A stretch of 40,812 nt of DNA from Myxococcales bacterium (GCA_028287105.1 JAQBQH010000104.1:1-40812); one strand, 5' to 3'. Counted from the first letter of the stretch, positions 8,791-19,461 are shown. Made by a program: numbers and translations. Notes: generated from the letters alone by a model not told the origin.

Positions 8791-11700
8791 TGCGTCGCCC
8801 CGCGCTCGCGCGCCTCGGGCGCATCGGCAAGTCGGTGGCGCGAATCGCGCTGTGGGCGACGGCGGTGGTCGTCATGCTGGCGCTGGCGCTGCTCCTGGCG
8901 CTGCGCACCGGCCCGGGGCGTCGCGCCATCTTGCGCGTCGCCTTGCCGCTGGTGAACGCCAAGATGGCCGCTCATCTCTCGGTGCACGGCATCGACGGTG
9001 ACGTCCTCGATCACCTCGTGCTCATCGATGCGCGGCTCGACGACGCCGAGGGGCTCGAGGCGATCTATGCCCGCCGCGTCGAGGTCTGGATCGATTGGCG
9101 GGCGCTGTGGCACAAGCGGGTCCACCTGCGCGACCTGCGCGTCGAGGGCGGGCGCCTGACCCTGCGACACCTGCGCGACAACCGCTTCAACCTGGCGGCG
9201 ATGGGCAAGCCGCGGTCGGAGGAGCAAAAGAAGAAGGACGCGGAGGCGCAGGCGAAGAAGCCGAAGAAGGAGCCACCGCTCGTCGAGATCGACCATTTCA
9301 CGGTGCAGGTCGATGGCGCCTATCACCCGCCGCTCGGGCACGAGACCCACACCGGCGAATGGCCGCGCGGCACCTTCGACATCCAGGGGGCGGCGACGTT
9401 CAAGGGCGCCGACATGCACTTCCGCGTCGATCGGCTCGTGTCGGAAGCGCACGATCCGCTGCATGCGCACGTCGAGCTGCGCGGGGGCCTCAAGGTGACG
9501 CCGCACGGCACGCCGGTCGGCAAGGCGGAGCTGACCTTCGAAGACGTCGCCGTCACGGTGATCACGGAAGGCGACGAGATCGCGCATCTCAACGCGGCGC
9601 TGCATCCGCGCGGCCGCTGGCAGCTCCACGCCGAAGGCGGCGGGCCGCTCTCCGACCTGCACGCGCAGGCGCTCCTCAGCGGGCCGGCGGGCAGCGTCAG
9701 CGTCGTCGGTCAGATGGGCCGCATGTTTCCCGGCATCCGCTGGCGGGCGAGCGTGGTCGCGTCGGGGCTCGACCCGGGCCTCGATTGGCGCAACATGCCG
9801 CGCGGTCAGATCGACCTGGCGCTGGCCGGCGCGGGCGTGCGCAACGAAGGGGCGATGGTCCTCGAGCGCCTGCTGGCCTTGGCCGACGGTGTGCGCGTCG
9901 AGGGCCAGGGGCACAGCGACTTCCGCGGTCATGGCGACGGCGAGCTGCGCGCGTCGCTCGACTCGCTGGCGCGCATCGGCGACATGGGCGTCCGCGTCGA
10001 CGGCGTCGATGAGCTCGACGGGCGCGTCGCCGTCACGGCCACGCTCGGTCGCGACGCGGCCGGCCCCCGCGTCGACGCCACCGTGCGCGCAGGCGGGCTG
10101 TGGATGCGGCACGGGCGCCTCAAGACCAAGGCGCGCATGCTCGAAGCGCACGCGCAGCTCGGTCCGACGAGGCCGCTGACGCTGCGGCTCGCGACTCGAG
10201 ACGTCGAGATCGACGGCGTCGGCATCGCGCGGCGCGCGCAGCCGCTCTCGGTGGCCGTGCGCGAGGCCAACGTCGTGGTGCGGGGCGACCTCGAGACCAA
10301 GCGCTTCGCCGTCGAGCTGGCGGCGGCGATGCCCGACGGTGCGAGGGGGCGCGCCGGGTTGCACGCCCACGTCGGCGACGATGCCATCGACGTGCGGCTC
10401 GATTCGACCGAGGTCTCTTACGGCGGCCGGCGCTACGTGCTGCCCGAGCCGGCCGCCATTCACGTCACCGGCTCGGGGCCCAGGCCGCACATCGTGGCGC
10501 GCGTGGCCGGTGCGCGCATCGATACGCGGGTCCACTTCGGCCACGAGCGGCTGACCGTCGACGCGCGGCTCGACGTCGCCGACCTCGCGCGCCTCACGCG
10601 TGCCAGCGCCATCCGCCTCTCGGGCGCGGCGCACGCCCGCGCCAACCTCGATCTCGGCGAGCACCTGCGCATCGACGCACGCGTCGAGGCCGATCGGGTA
10701 CATGGGCCGCACGTCGCCATCGAGCGCTTGACCGTGACTCTCCGCAGCGTCGATCTCGTCGGCGACGCGCGCGTCGAGGGGAGTCAGCTCAAGCTCGGCA
10801 CCATGACGCTCGGCAAGCTCGTCGCGCACGCCCGCGCCTCGCGCGATCGCTTCACCGCCGTCCTGAGCGGCGAGCATTCCGGTGCGCGCGGCGCGACGCG
10901 GCTGCGGGTCGATGTCGACGGAACCTGGCACACCGACGGGCTGCGCCTCGTCGACGCCGACCTGGTCGTGCGCGATGCCGACCTCGATCTGCCGGCGCAG
11001 TCGTGGCGGCTGGCCGAGCCGGCCCACCTCGTGGCGCACGACGGTCGCGTGACCCTGCGCGGGCTGCGCGCCCGCTCGGGCCTCGGTGAATTGGGTATCG
11101 ACGGCCGCTTCGAGCGTGGCGGCATCGACGTCACCGTGGCGCTGCGCGACGGGGATCTCGAGGAGCTCAGCCGCGCTACCGGTCATCCCGGGCTGTTGCC
11201 GTCCGCGCGCTGGAGCGGCCGCGTCCACGTCGCCGGCACGCCGACCGCGCCGCTCGTCGACGCGCAGCTCGACGCGCGCGCCGCCCAGACCGTCGCCTGG
11301 TACGGCCTCGGCTTCAACGCCGTGCACCTGAGCGCGTACGCCGATTCACGGCACGCCATCCTGCATGCCGACGCGCGCGGCCACGGCGACACCCGCATCG
11401 TCGTCGACGTGCACGGCACGCCGCGCCAGGACGACGGGCGCTTCGTGGCTATCGCCTCCACGCTCGACCGCGTGCAGCTGTCGGTGCATGGCCACCGCTG
11501 GGAGCTGCGCGATCCGTGCGTCATCGACGTCGCCGAGCGGCTGTCGCTGTCGAGCTGCCGCCTCGGCTCGGGTCGCGCCGAGATCGCGCTCTCCGGCGCG
11601 GCGCCGCTCTCGTCGTCGAGCCGCGACCCGGCGTTCGACCTCACGCTCTCGACCCGCCACCTCGATCTGCGCGATCTGTTCGCGCTCCTGGCACCGGGCC

Positions 11701-14309
11701 ATCAGGAGCCGCCCAAGACCGACTTCGATATTCGCGCGCACCTCGCCGGCACCCGCGTCGCGCCCGTGGTCGACGTGGCGCTCTCGGGCCGCGGCTCGGA
11801 GATCGACGAAGGCGGCCTGCCCGAGAACGTGAACTACAAGATCAGCGCGCACTGGGAAGCCAATCGCGTTCGCGGTCAGGCCTCCATGCGGCAGGCCGGC
11901 ATGAGCCTCGGCATCGGCGCCACCTTCGACCTGCCCACCAAGCTCGACGGACGCGAGCAGCCGATCCAGCTGGCGCTCGAGGCGCGGCCGGTGCCGTTCT
12001 TCAAGATCCGCCAGCTGTTGCCGCCGGCGCTCGCCGATCTGAGGGGCTTCTTCTCGCTGCGCCTCACCGCCACCGGCACGACGCGTAACCCGAATTTCCG
12101 TGGCGAGCTGCACATGCCGTCGTGGGGGCTCGACAATCTCAAGGACAACAACACCGTCGTCAACATGGCCTACGACGGGCAGGAGCTGGTGCTCAACAGC
12201 GTCACCTCGTTCGAGGCGCAGTCGCTCATCGGCAGTCTCCTCAGGCTGCATCCGCCACGCAACTCCGGCACCGTCACCATGGAGCTGCGCGCTCCCGTCG
12301 ACTTCGTGCGCCTCGTGCACGCGCCGCGCGACGCCCTTCACGCGCTGGTGCACGACGCGCCGCTGACCGCGTCGGCCGAGGTGCGCGACGTCGATCTGCG
12401 CAAGGTGCCGCTGCAGCTCCTCGGCTTCGACACGCCGCTGACGCGCGGTCGGGTCGACGGGGCGGTGCGCTTCGCCGGGACGCTGCACCGCCCGTCGCTG
12501 CACGCCGACGTGCACGCCCTCAACCTCGGCAAGCCCGGTGTCATCGAGGCGGTCGACGTCGACGGCTCGGTCGCCTGGGAAGCGGGCCGCATCAAGCTCT
12601 CGGGCTCGGCCGGCCTGCGCGGCGCGCCACTGTTGACCTTCAGCGGCCAGGCGCAGCTCGACGGCCGGCGGCTGTTCGACGGCGACGGTTGGCAGAACGG
12701 CACGCTGGCCATCGACATCGACGTTCCGAAGTACGACCTGACGCGCCTGCGCAACCTACAGCCGCGGCTGCACGCCATCGACGGGACGATGCGCGCGGGC
12801 GCGCAGATCCGCGGCACCTGGGCCGTGCCCGACCTCTTCGTGACCGCGCATGGCCGTGACGTCGGCCTGTCGCACGCGCGCTTCGCCCGCATCGACGGCG
12901 AGGCGCGCCTGGCCGATCGGCGCTGGCGCTTCACCGTCGACGGCGACCAGGTCGAGGGCGGCCGCGCCCACGTGGCCGGCGAGCTCTCGCGCGACTGGAA
13001 TCGCCCGATGAGCATGAGCATCGAGACGCGCGCGCTCGACGTCGGCTTCCTCGGCGCGCTCTGGGAGGAGATTGGCGACGTGCATGGCATCCTCGATGCG
13101 CGGGTCGAGGTCGGCGGCACTCGCGCGCACCCGGAGCCGAGCGGCTGGGCCACCCTCGAGCGCGGCACGTTCAACTTCCGCCACGATCCGCGCCGCTACG
13201 AAGCCGCGCTGGTCATGCGCGTCGACGGCACTCGCGCCACGCTCAATCGGCTGTCGCTGCGGAGCGGCGACGGCACGCTCGAGGCGACCGGCAAGGCGCA
13301 GCTCGACGGCTTGTGGCCGACCGAGCTGTCGCTGTCGGCCAAGGCGCGCCGCTTCGAGGCCGCCTACGGCTCGGCCAGCGCCCGCTTCGACGCCGATTTC
13401 GAGGTGGCGGGCAGTCGCACCGACGGCGCCTTCCGCGGCCAGCTCAAGCTCGATCGCGGCAGCATCCAGCTGCCCGATCTCACCGGCGTCGGCGTCGCGC
13501 AGCGCACCGACGCGCTCGCCGACGTTCGCTACGACGACGCCCGCGCGCAAAAGACCGAGGCCGGGCGAGAGGCGGGCCGGGGCGTCTTCATCGCCGCGCG
13601 CATCGACGGGCCGCTCGAGCTGCGCAGCCGCGAGGCGGACCTCGACCTCGTCGGCGACCTGGCCGTCAATATCGCCGGCGGCGCGCTCGGCATCGACGGC
13701 GTGGTCGAGGCGCGGCGCGGCACGATGGAGCTCCTCGGCCGTCGCTACGACGTCGACCGCGCCATGCTCGCCTTCTCCGGCCGCGCCGACAATCCGGAGC
13801 TGCACGTGCGGGTCACACGCCGCATCGGCGCAGCGACGGTGGCGGTGGTCATCGAAGGGAACGCGAAGAATCCCGAGGTGCACCTGTCGTGCGAGCCGCC
13901 CGTCTACGATCAGTCGCAGCTCGTCGGCCTCATCCTGGCCGGCCAACCCCACAGCGACCGCATCGGCATCCACGAGCTACAGCAGCAGATCACCGGGCTT
14001 CTTTCGGCGCTCGTCATTCGCAAGATCCAGGAGCAGCTGGCGCCGACGCTGCCGGTCGACGTCTCGCGCCCGCTCGACGTGCAGAGCTACGCCGAGTTCT
14101 CGCAGTCGCCGCTCGAGCTGGGCCGCTTCGTGTCCGATCGCATCTATGTCCGCTACGGACAGCGCTCCGGGTCGCGCCTGGGCCGCTCCGCCGCCAACGC
14201 CGAGGAGGCGAGCGCCGAATACCGCCTCGGCAAGGGCTTCCAGCTGAGCACCACGTTCGGCGACGCGGGCGTCGGCGGCGTCTACCTCTTCTGGACCAAG
14301 AAGAACTGA
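8790..14309 (+). CDS. tamB: TamB-family translocation/assembly module protein
   Basis: A 1839-residue AsmA-like protein. One N-terminal membrane anchor is visible (about residues 17-42, hydrophobic after basic residues). It is followed by a very long beta-rich periplasmic body and the C-terminal TamB (former DUF490) domain. That domain is recognisable in the last 300 residues from segments such as RGTMELLGRRYDVDRA, GRADNPELHV, GNAKNPEVHLS and the terminal DAGVGGVYLFWTKKN. A charged KKKDAEAQAKKPKKE linker lies near residue 150. TamB spans the periplasm and works with an Omp85 partner in outer-membrane protein assembly or phospholipid transport; the coupled upstream gene fits that partner. It is convergent with the small gene at 14313, with only 3 bp between the stops. 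Reading is open from far upstream, but the ATG at 8790 is the natural start. Confidence 0.95.
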   Translation: MRRPALARLGRIGKSVARIALWATAVVVMLALALLLALRTGPGRRAILRVALPLVNAKMAAHLSVHGIDGDVLDHLVLIDARLDDAEGLEAIYARRVEVWIDWRALWHKRVHLRDLRVEGGRLTLRHLRDNRFNLAAMGKPRSEEQKKKDAEAQAKKPKKEPPLVEIDHFTVQVDGAYHPPLGHETHTGEWPRGTFDIQGAATFKGADMHFRVDRLVSEAHDPLHAHVELRGGLKVTPHGTPVGKAELTFEDVAVTVITEGDEIAHLNAALHPRGRWQLHAEGGGPLSDLHAQALLSGPAGSVSVVGQMGRMFPGIRWRASVVASGLDPGLDWRNMPRGQIDLALAGAGVRNEGAMVLERLLALADGVRVEGQGHSDFRGHGDGELRASLDSLARIGDMGVRVDGVDELDGRVAVTATLGRDAAGPRVDATVRAGGLWMRHGRLKTKARMLEAHAQLGPTRPLTLRLATRDVEIDGVGIARRAQPLSVAVREANVVVRGDLETKRFAVELAAAMPDGARGRAGLHAHVGDDAIDVRLDSTEVSYGGRRYVLPEPAAIHVTGSGPRPHIVARVAGARIDTRVHFGHERLTVDARLDVADLARLTRASAIRLSGAAHARANLDLGEHLRIDARVEADRVHGPHVAIERLTVTLRSVDLVGDARVEGSQLKLGTMTLGKLVAHARASRDRFTAVLSGEHSGARGATRLRVDVDGTWHTDGLRLVDADLVVRDADLDLPAQSWRLAEPAHLVAHDGRVTLRGLRARSGLGELGIDGRFERGGIDVTVALRDGDLEELSRATGHPGLLPSARWSGRVHVAGTPTAPLVDAQLDARAAQTVAWYGLGFNAVHLSAYADSRHAILHADARGHGDTRIVVDVHGTPRQDDGRFVAIASTLDRVQLSVHGHRWELRDPCVIDVAERLSLSSCRLGSGRAEIALSGAAPLSSSSRDPAFDLTLSTRHLDLRDLFALLAPGHQEPPKTDFDIRAHLAGTRVAPVVDVALSGRGSEIDEGGLPENVNYKISAHWEANRVRGQASMRQAGMSLGIGATFDLPTKLDGREQPIQLALEARPVPFFKIRQLLPPALADLRGFFSLRLTATGTTRNPNFRGELHMPSWGLDNLKDNNTVVNMAYDGQELVLNSVTSFEAQSLIGSLLRLHPPRNSGTVTMELRAPVDFVRLVHAPRDALHALVHDAPLTASAEVRDVDLRKVPLQLLGFDTPLTRGRVDGAVRFAGTLHRPSLHADVHALNLGKPGVIEAVDVDGSVAWEAGRIKLSGSAGLRGAPLLTFSGQAQLDGRRLFDGDGWQNGTLAIDIDVPKYDLTRLRNLQPRLHAIDGTMRAGAQIRGTWAVPDLFVTAHGRDVGLSHARFARIDGEARLADRRWRFTVDGDQVEGGRAHVAGELSRDWNRPMSMSIETRALDVGFLGALWEEIGDVHGILDARVEVGGTRAHPEPSGWATLERGTFNFRHDPRRYEAALVMRVDGTRATLNRLSLRSGDGTLEATGKAQLDGLWPTELSLSAKARRFEAAYGSASARFDADFEVAGSRTDGAFRGQLKLDRGSIQLPDLTGVGVAQRTDALADVRYDDARAQKTEAGREAGRGVFIAARIDGPLELRSREADLDLVGDLAVNIAGGALGIDGVVEARRGTMELLGRRYDVDRAMLAFSGRADNPELHVRVTRRIGAATVAVVIEGNAKNPEVHLSCEPPVYDQSQLVGLILAGQPHSDRIGIHELQQQITGLLSALVIRKIQEQLAPTLPVDVSRPLDVQSYAEFSQSPLELGRFVSDRIYVRYGQRSGSRLGRSAANAEEASAEYRLGKGFQLSTTFGDAGVGGVYLFWTKKN

Positions 14310-14312
14310 GCG

Positions 14313-14648
14313 TCAGCGTCGGACGGTGCAGGCGGCGTGGCCGAGGATCTGCGGGCCGTCGCGCGTGGCGGTCGGAGTCGGCTGCCAGCCGGCCGCGAGC
14401 CGCGCCTGCAAGAGCTCATCGGCGCTCGGGCGCTGGTCCCACACGGCGACCGCCGTGACCGCACCGAGTCAGGTGGTGTCGAAGACGAGGTAGCCCTCGC
14501 CGGCCGGCATGGAGAGCACGACGTCGTGCGTGTACTCGTCCTGCGTGACCACCTCGACGAGCGCGCAGCCCGACGTGAAGCTCCAGCGCATCACCTCTTC
14601 GAGGGTTCGGAAGTGTCGCGAGACTCGGAGGAGCTGATCGCGCGTCAT
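14313..14648 (-). CDS. Small protein with in-frame TGA: candidate selenoprotein (or nonsense-interrupted gene)
   Basis: From ATG 14648 the frame gives 59 residues (starting MTRDQLLRVSRHFR, including EVVTQDEYTHDVVLS and ending YLVFDTT), then TGA at 14471-14469. The same frame continues for 51 more codons (LGAVTAVAVWDQRPSADEL onward) to TGA at 14315-14313. By eye, third positions are about 92 percent G/C both before (54 of 59) and after (47 of 51) the inner TGA, which is what a continuous gene shows. A stable hairpin lies just 3' of the TGA (separate entry). I do not recognise the family. If TGA is read as selenocysteine the product is 111 residues, with no signal peptide or membrane segment. 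If not, it is a 59-residue protein or a pseudogene. It is 40 nt downstream of treX; GGAGG abuts the ATG and a TACGAT hexamer lies 7 nt before it. Confidence 0.6.
14435..14460 (-). promoter_or_regulatory. SECIS-like hairpin downstream of in-frame TGA
   Basis: On the minus strand, the 17 nt after the inner TGA are followed by a GGUC tetraloop closed by a perfect 6-bp stem, CACGGC/GCCGUG (14457-14452 with 14447-14442). An outer 3-bp GGU/ACC helix adds a 3-side bulge. Bacterial SECIS elements place a G-containing apical loop about 16-37 nt after UGA on a short upper stem, and the E. coli fdhF loop contains GGUC. The geometry therefore fits. GC-rich DNA forms hairpins easily, so this alone is not proof. 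Confidence 0.45.
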
Positions 14649-14688
14649 CCTCCCGATCGTAACAGACGAGCGCGCGTGCTGATTCCGA

Positions 14689-16809
<2,121 letters not shown>

Positions 16810-16819
16810 GCGTGCGATC

Positions 16820-16848
16820 GTTATAGGGTCGCCGATCTAGAGATCGAG
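16820..16848 (-). promoter_or_regulatory. Candidate treX promoter with palindrome at the -35 region
   Basis: Read on the minus strand, a TATAAC hexamer (16825-16820, five of six to TATAAT) lies 10 nt before the treX ATG. At the -35 distance there is no good TTGACA (CTCGAT). Instead a perfect inverted repeat CGATCT-ag-AGATCG occupies 16833-16846 and could be an activator or repressor site. Confidence 0.4.
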
Positions 16849-16871
16849 CGTCACCGTGCGGCGGAACGAAA

Positions 16872-17270
16872 TTACTGACCGGTGTGCTTCTCGATGAACG
16901 TCAAAAGCTGCTCGAGGTTGATCGGTTTTTGCAGCACGCCGGCCACGTCCATGTCGCGCGCCCGCGCCCGCGCATCGGCGGCGGCCGAGATGACGACGAC
17001 GGGGATGTCGCGCAGCTCGGCGTCGGCGAGCTGCAGCCGGCGGAACTCCTCGCCGGTCACGTTGGGCATCCACAGGTCGAGCAGGATCACGTGCGGCCGC
17101 GGGTTGGAGCGCAGCCAGTCGAGCGCCTGCTGGCCATCGCCCGCGATCCCGGTCTCGTAGCCGTCGTCGCGTAACACCTCGGCCAGGCTGCTCGATACGG
17201 CCGCATCGTCTTCGACGATGAGGACGCGGCCGAGGGGACCGGCTGGGAGGGTTACGGCGGCGGCGCTCAT
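16872..17270 (-). CDS. Receiver-only response regulator (CheY/Spo0F-like)
   Basis: A 132-residue single receiver domain with no output domain. All key residues are present: the acidic pocket EDD at 20-22, phosphoacceptor Asp65 in VILLDLWMP, Ser95 in VVVISAA and Lys115 in LQKP. It should be phosphorylated by a histidine kinase and pass the signal by protein contact or in a phosphorelay. No kinase gene is adjacent; the one kinase in the window is 17 kb away. The start ATG has TAGATT 6 nt upstream and only a distant GAGG, so it may be leaderless. It lies between the exported protein gene ending at 17342, behind a probable terminator, and treX, 62 nt downstream. Confidence 0.93.
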   Translation of the reverse strand: MSAAAVTLPAGPLGRVLIVEDDAAVSSSLAEVLRDDGYETGIAGDGQQALDWLRSNPRPHVILLDLWMPNVTGEEFRRLQLADAELRDIPVVVISAAADARARARDMDVAGVLQKPINLEQLLTFIEKHTGQ

Positions 17271-17276
17271 AGTAGA

Positions 17277-17312
17277 AATCTACCTCGTCGACGGCGCGAG
17301 CACAAAGTGCTC
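17277..17312 (-). promoter_or_regulatory. Candidate promoter of the response-regulator gene with palindromic site
   Basis: On the minus strand TAGATT (17282-17277) is 6 nt before the ATG. The -35 position (TTGTGC, 17305-17300) falls inside a perfect palindrome GAGCAC-TTT-GTGCTC at 17298-17312. This is arranged like an operator overlapping a -35 box. The palindrome has no T run and is unlikely to be a terminator. Confidence 0.4.
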
Positions 17313-17323
17313 TTGTCTGACGT

Positions 17324-17353
17324 AAAAAATGTGCGCACCAGTTACCAGCGCAC
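17324..17353 (-). terminator. Rho-independent terminator overlapping the end of the exported-protein gene
   Basis: On the minus strand the last codons form GTGCGC (17353-17348), an 11-nt loop containing the TAA stop, then GCGCAC (17336-17331), A and a run of six T (17329-17324). A 6-bp GC-rich stem with a U tract is a standard terminator. It would separate the exported-protein gene from the response regulator. Confidence 0.6.
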
Positions 17354-18181
17354 GTGCAGGTCTAGCGCGACCGCACCGGCACCGATCGATGGCACCAGCG
17401 CCACACGCGAGGGCGGCGATTTCCACGCCTTGTAGGCGAGGATGGCGGCGGCGACGCCGAAGAGCGGCGTGCCGATGGCGCCGAGGACGAGGCCAGGCGT
17501 GCCGTTGTAGCGCGTGGGGCAGCGCTCGCCGGCGGGAACGCTGCCGCAGTTGGCGCGTCCGTGATAGGCGCCCGAGACCGCCAGCGTCGTCAAGCTGGCG
17601 ACGAAGAGCGCCCCCGACGCGGCGGCCAGCCCGATGTAGAGCGTGCGATGCGACGGCCGGTCGGGCTGGCCGGCGGCGCCTCCCGCGGCCGGCGGCGGCA
17701 GCGGCGGCTGACCCGGCTCGAGCTGCATGCGGAGCGCGGCGGCGGCGTTGGAGAGGCCGTCGTTGACCTCCTTCATCGTGCAGACGTCGCAGTTGTCCTT
17801 GGCGTTGGCGATGGTCTTGCCGTCGGCGAGATCGATCAGCTCCAGCGTCGACGCCACATGCGTGTTGCCGATGACCTCGACGGTGGCCTTGATGACCCGC
17901 TTGGCCAGCACCATCTCGCCGATGCGGCGCAGGCACGACACGGTGTCGCAGCCGGCCACGCCGCTGGTGATGATGGCGCGCTGCACGTCGGCCTCGGGGA
18001 CCACCTCGAAGCCGGCGGCGGCGAGGCCACCGCGCAAGCTCTGCTTCAGCTTGGCCTGCGCCTCGTCGGCGAGCGCCTGACCGGTGACGTTGAACGATGC
18101 GATGGCGACGCGCTCGTTGCCCGCGTGCGCGCGGCCCGCGAGGAGGCCGAGAGCGACGACTGCCAGGACGAGAGGCTTCAC
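17342..18181 (-). CDS. Secreted/membrane protein of unknown function with conserved Cys pairs
   Basis: 279 residues from a GTG start. A signal peptide (1-20, ending AGRAHA) is followed by an alpha/beta domain that starts NERVAIASFNVTGQ and resembles the N-terminal domains of TolB/CsgG-type exported proteins of myxobacteria. Two cysteine pairs stand out: GCDTVSC at about 84-90 and DNCDVC at about 134-139. After a Pro/Gly linker (about 165-185) come two hydrophobic segments (LYIGLAAASGALFV and GLVLGAIGTPLFGV), so it is probably anchored in the inner membrane by its C-terminal part. The start is supported by a good promoter directly upstream (TTGACC, 17 nt, TATCGT, 6 nt, GTG), which would make the message leaderless. 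Function unknown; related proteins are common in Myxococcota as far as I recall. Confidence 0.75.
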   Translation of the reverse strand: MKPLVLAVVALGLLAGRAHAGNERVAIASFNVTGQALADEAQAKLKQSLRGGLAAAGFEVVPEADVQRAIITSGVAGCDTVSCLRRIGEMVLAKRVIKATVEVIGNTHVASTLELIDLADGKTIANAKDNCDVCTMKEVNDGLSNAAAALRMQLEPGQPPLPPPAAGGAAGQPDRPSHRTLYIGLAAASGALFVASLTTLAVSGAYHGRANCGSVPAGERCPTRYNGTPGLVLGAIGTPLFGVAAAILAYKAWKSPPSRVALVPSIGAGAVALDLHVRW

Positions 18182-18187
18182 GCGCCG

Positions 18188-18216
18188 ACGATAACGTTGC
18201 CGCCGCCGACGGTCAA
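18188..18216 (-). promoter_or_regulatory. Promoter of the 18181 gene, leaderless geometry
   Basis: Minus strand: TTGACC (18216-18211, five of six to consensus), a 17-nt spacer, TATCGT (18193-18188), then 6 nt to the GTG start at 18181. A transcript starting about 7 nt after the -10 would begin at the start codon. Confidence 0.55.
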
Positions 18217-18222
18217 TTTGTG

Positions 18223-18609
18223 TCACCGCTGGCCGGGCGGCTCCCACAGCTCGATTCGGTTGCCGTCGGGGTCCATGGCCCAGCCGAAGCGGCCGTACTC
18301 CGACGCCTCGATCTTCTCGTCGACGGTGGCGCCGGCCGCGCGCAGCTGCGCCAGCATGGCGTCGAGGTCCCGCACGCGAAAGTTGATCATGAAGGGCGCG
18401 CTCGAGGGCTCGAAGTACTTGGTGTCGGCGGCGAAGGGCGCGAACACCGTCTGCCCTTTGCGGGTGGGATGGGCGGGGTCCTCCCATTCGAACACCACCG
18501 CGCCGTCGGCGTGCACGGGAACGCCGAGGCGCTCCGCGTACCAGGCCTGCAGCGCTTTGGGATCTTTCGATTTGAAAAACACTCCGCCGATGCCGGTGAC
18601 CTTCTCCAT
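18223..18609 (-). CDS. VOC-family (glyoxalase/bleomycin resistance-like) protein
   Basis: 128 residues, a single vicinal-oxygen-chelate domain made of two beta-alpha-beta-beta-beta modules. The opening KVTGIGGVFFKSKDPKALQAWY, the central FMINFRVRDLDAMLAQL and the closing FGWAMDPDGNRIELWEPP (with Glu before LWEP as the usual metal ligand) are typical. It probably acts as a dimer on a small substrate; the exact reaction cannot be told. It follows the exported protein gene (18637-19068) by 27 nt on the same strand, so the two may share a transcript, and precedes the 18181 gene, which has its own promoter. Confidence 0.92.
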   Translation of the reverse strand: MEKVTGIGGVFFKSKDPKALQAWYAERLGVPVHADGAVVFEWEDPAHPTRKGQTVFAPFAADTKYFEPSSAPFMINFRVRDLDAMLAQLRAAGATVDEKIEASEYGRFGWAMDPDGNRIELWEPPGQR

Positions 18610-18636
18610 GCGGCCGACGATCGCCCGGCCGGGGGA

Positions 18637-19068
18637 TCAGCGCAAGAGGGCGTTGGTCTCGACGGTGAGGTTGAGCCCGTAGCAGCCCATGTACGGAACG
18701 AACGGCGTCACGTACATGGTGCGGAACTGGGTGCGGCGCGCGGCGTCGGCGTTCGTCGAATCGTAGCGCGGGGAGACCACCGAGCGGGCCCAGTTTTCGA
18801 CGCGGCTGACGGCCTGCACCTCGAGCTGCGGCGCGGACCGCGTCTGAGCGCCGTCCGTCACCGACAGCTTCGGGATGACGTGCCGGCGGGTCGTGACGCT
18901 CGCCGGCGGTGGTGGCGGGGCGTGGAGCGCGCGCATGACCAAGTTGTTCCAATCGAGGGCCAGCGAGAGGGAAACGCGAGGGGCAAGGACGGGCACATGG
19001 GCCAGCGCCGGTCCGGCAAGAGCCAGGGTCGCCAGCAGGAAGGCCGAGGTGCTGTATAGCGCTCGCAT
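18637..19068 (-). CDS. Exported hypothetical protein
   Basis: 143 residues, not recognised. A clear Sec signal peptide (about 1-23, ending GPALA before HVPVLAP) predicts periplasmic or outer location. The mature part has a PPPPPA run near residue 52 and a single cysteine near the C-terminus (MGCYGLNL). Third positions are strongly G/C, supporting a real gene. It is the first gene of a possible two-gene unit with the VOC protein and divergent from the gene at 19162. Start: ATG at 19068; no strong ribosome site is visible. Confidence 0.65.
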   Translation of the reverse strand: MRALYSTSAFLLATLALAGPALAHVPVLAPRVSLSLALDWNNLVMRALHAPPPPPASVTTRRHVIPKLSVTDGAQTRSAPQLEVQAVSRVENWARSVVSPRYDSTNADAARRTQFRTMYVTPFVPYMGCYGLNLTVETNALLR

Positions 19069-19161
19069 GTGACAAATCGGGGTCAGTGCACCGGGCGTGC
19101 CGATTGCAAAGACCCGAGATCAGGAGTCGCCGCGTCGGTGTGCGCGGCTTATACACAGGAC

Positions 19162-19461
19162 ATGTTTGGACTGATGAGACGCAAGCGCGCCGAGACGGAG
19201 CTCGACAAGGACGGGGAGGGCGGTGCGCTCGGGCGCTCCGAAGAGCCCAACCCCGCGGTAGCGCTGGCGGTCGGGCTCATCTACGTGTTTCGTACGTCGG
19301 CCGGTGCGCGGCTGATGCGCGAGCTGGAAGGCGCGGTGCGCAAGTACACCGCCGATCCACAGGCGCTCTGGCGGCTGGTGCGCGAGGGCGGTGAAGTTCC
19401 ACTCGAACGCGAAGTGATCGACACGACCGCGGAACCGGCCAAGGAGTTGCCGCCGAAGTGA
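19162..19461 (+). CDS. Small hypothetical protein
   Basis: 99 residues, not recognised. It starts MFGLMRRKRAETELDKD and has a mildly hydrophobic segment (PAVALAVGLIYVFRTSAGARLM, about 30-51), a charged middle and a terminal AEPAKELPPK. It is probably soluble or peripherally bound. The frame is open upstream to a GTG at 19069, but that would overlap the divergent start at 19068. I therefore prefer the ATG at 19162, which has TATACA 6 nt before it and AGGA almost touching it; ATG 19174 is a second option. A 74-bp GC-rich gap follows before the DUF4846 gene. Confidence 0.55.
   Translation: MFGLMRRKRAETELDKDGEGGALGRSEEPNPAVALAVGLIYVFRTSAGARLMRELEGAVRKYTADPQALWRLVREGGEVPLEREVIDTTAEPAKELPPK

Noticed and set aside
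8748-11327. 859-codon minus-strand frame opposite tamB
   Set aside because: Same GC-driven antisense artefact; tamB on the plus strand has domain evidence.
14313-14468. Reading the second half of the TGA-interrupted gene as a separate small gene
   Set aside because: No ATG and no ribosome site follow the TGA; only one in-frame GTG nine codons in. A single interrupted or selenocysteine-containing gene is simpler.
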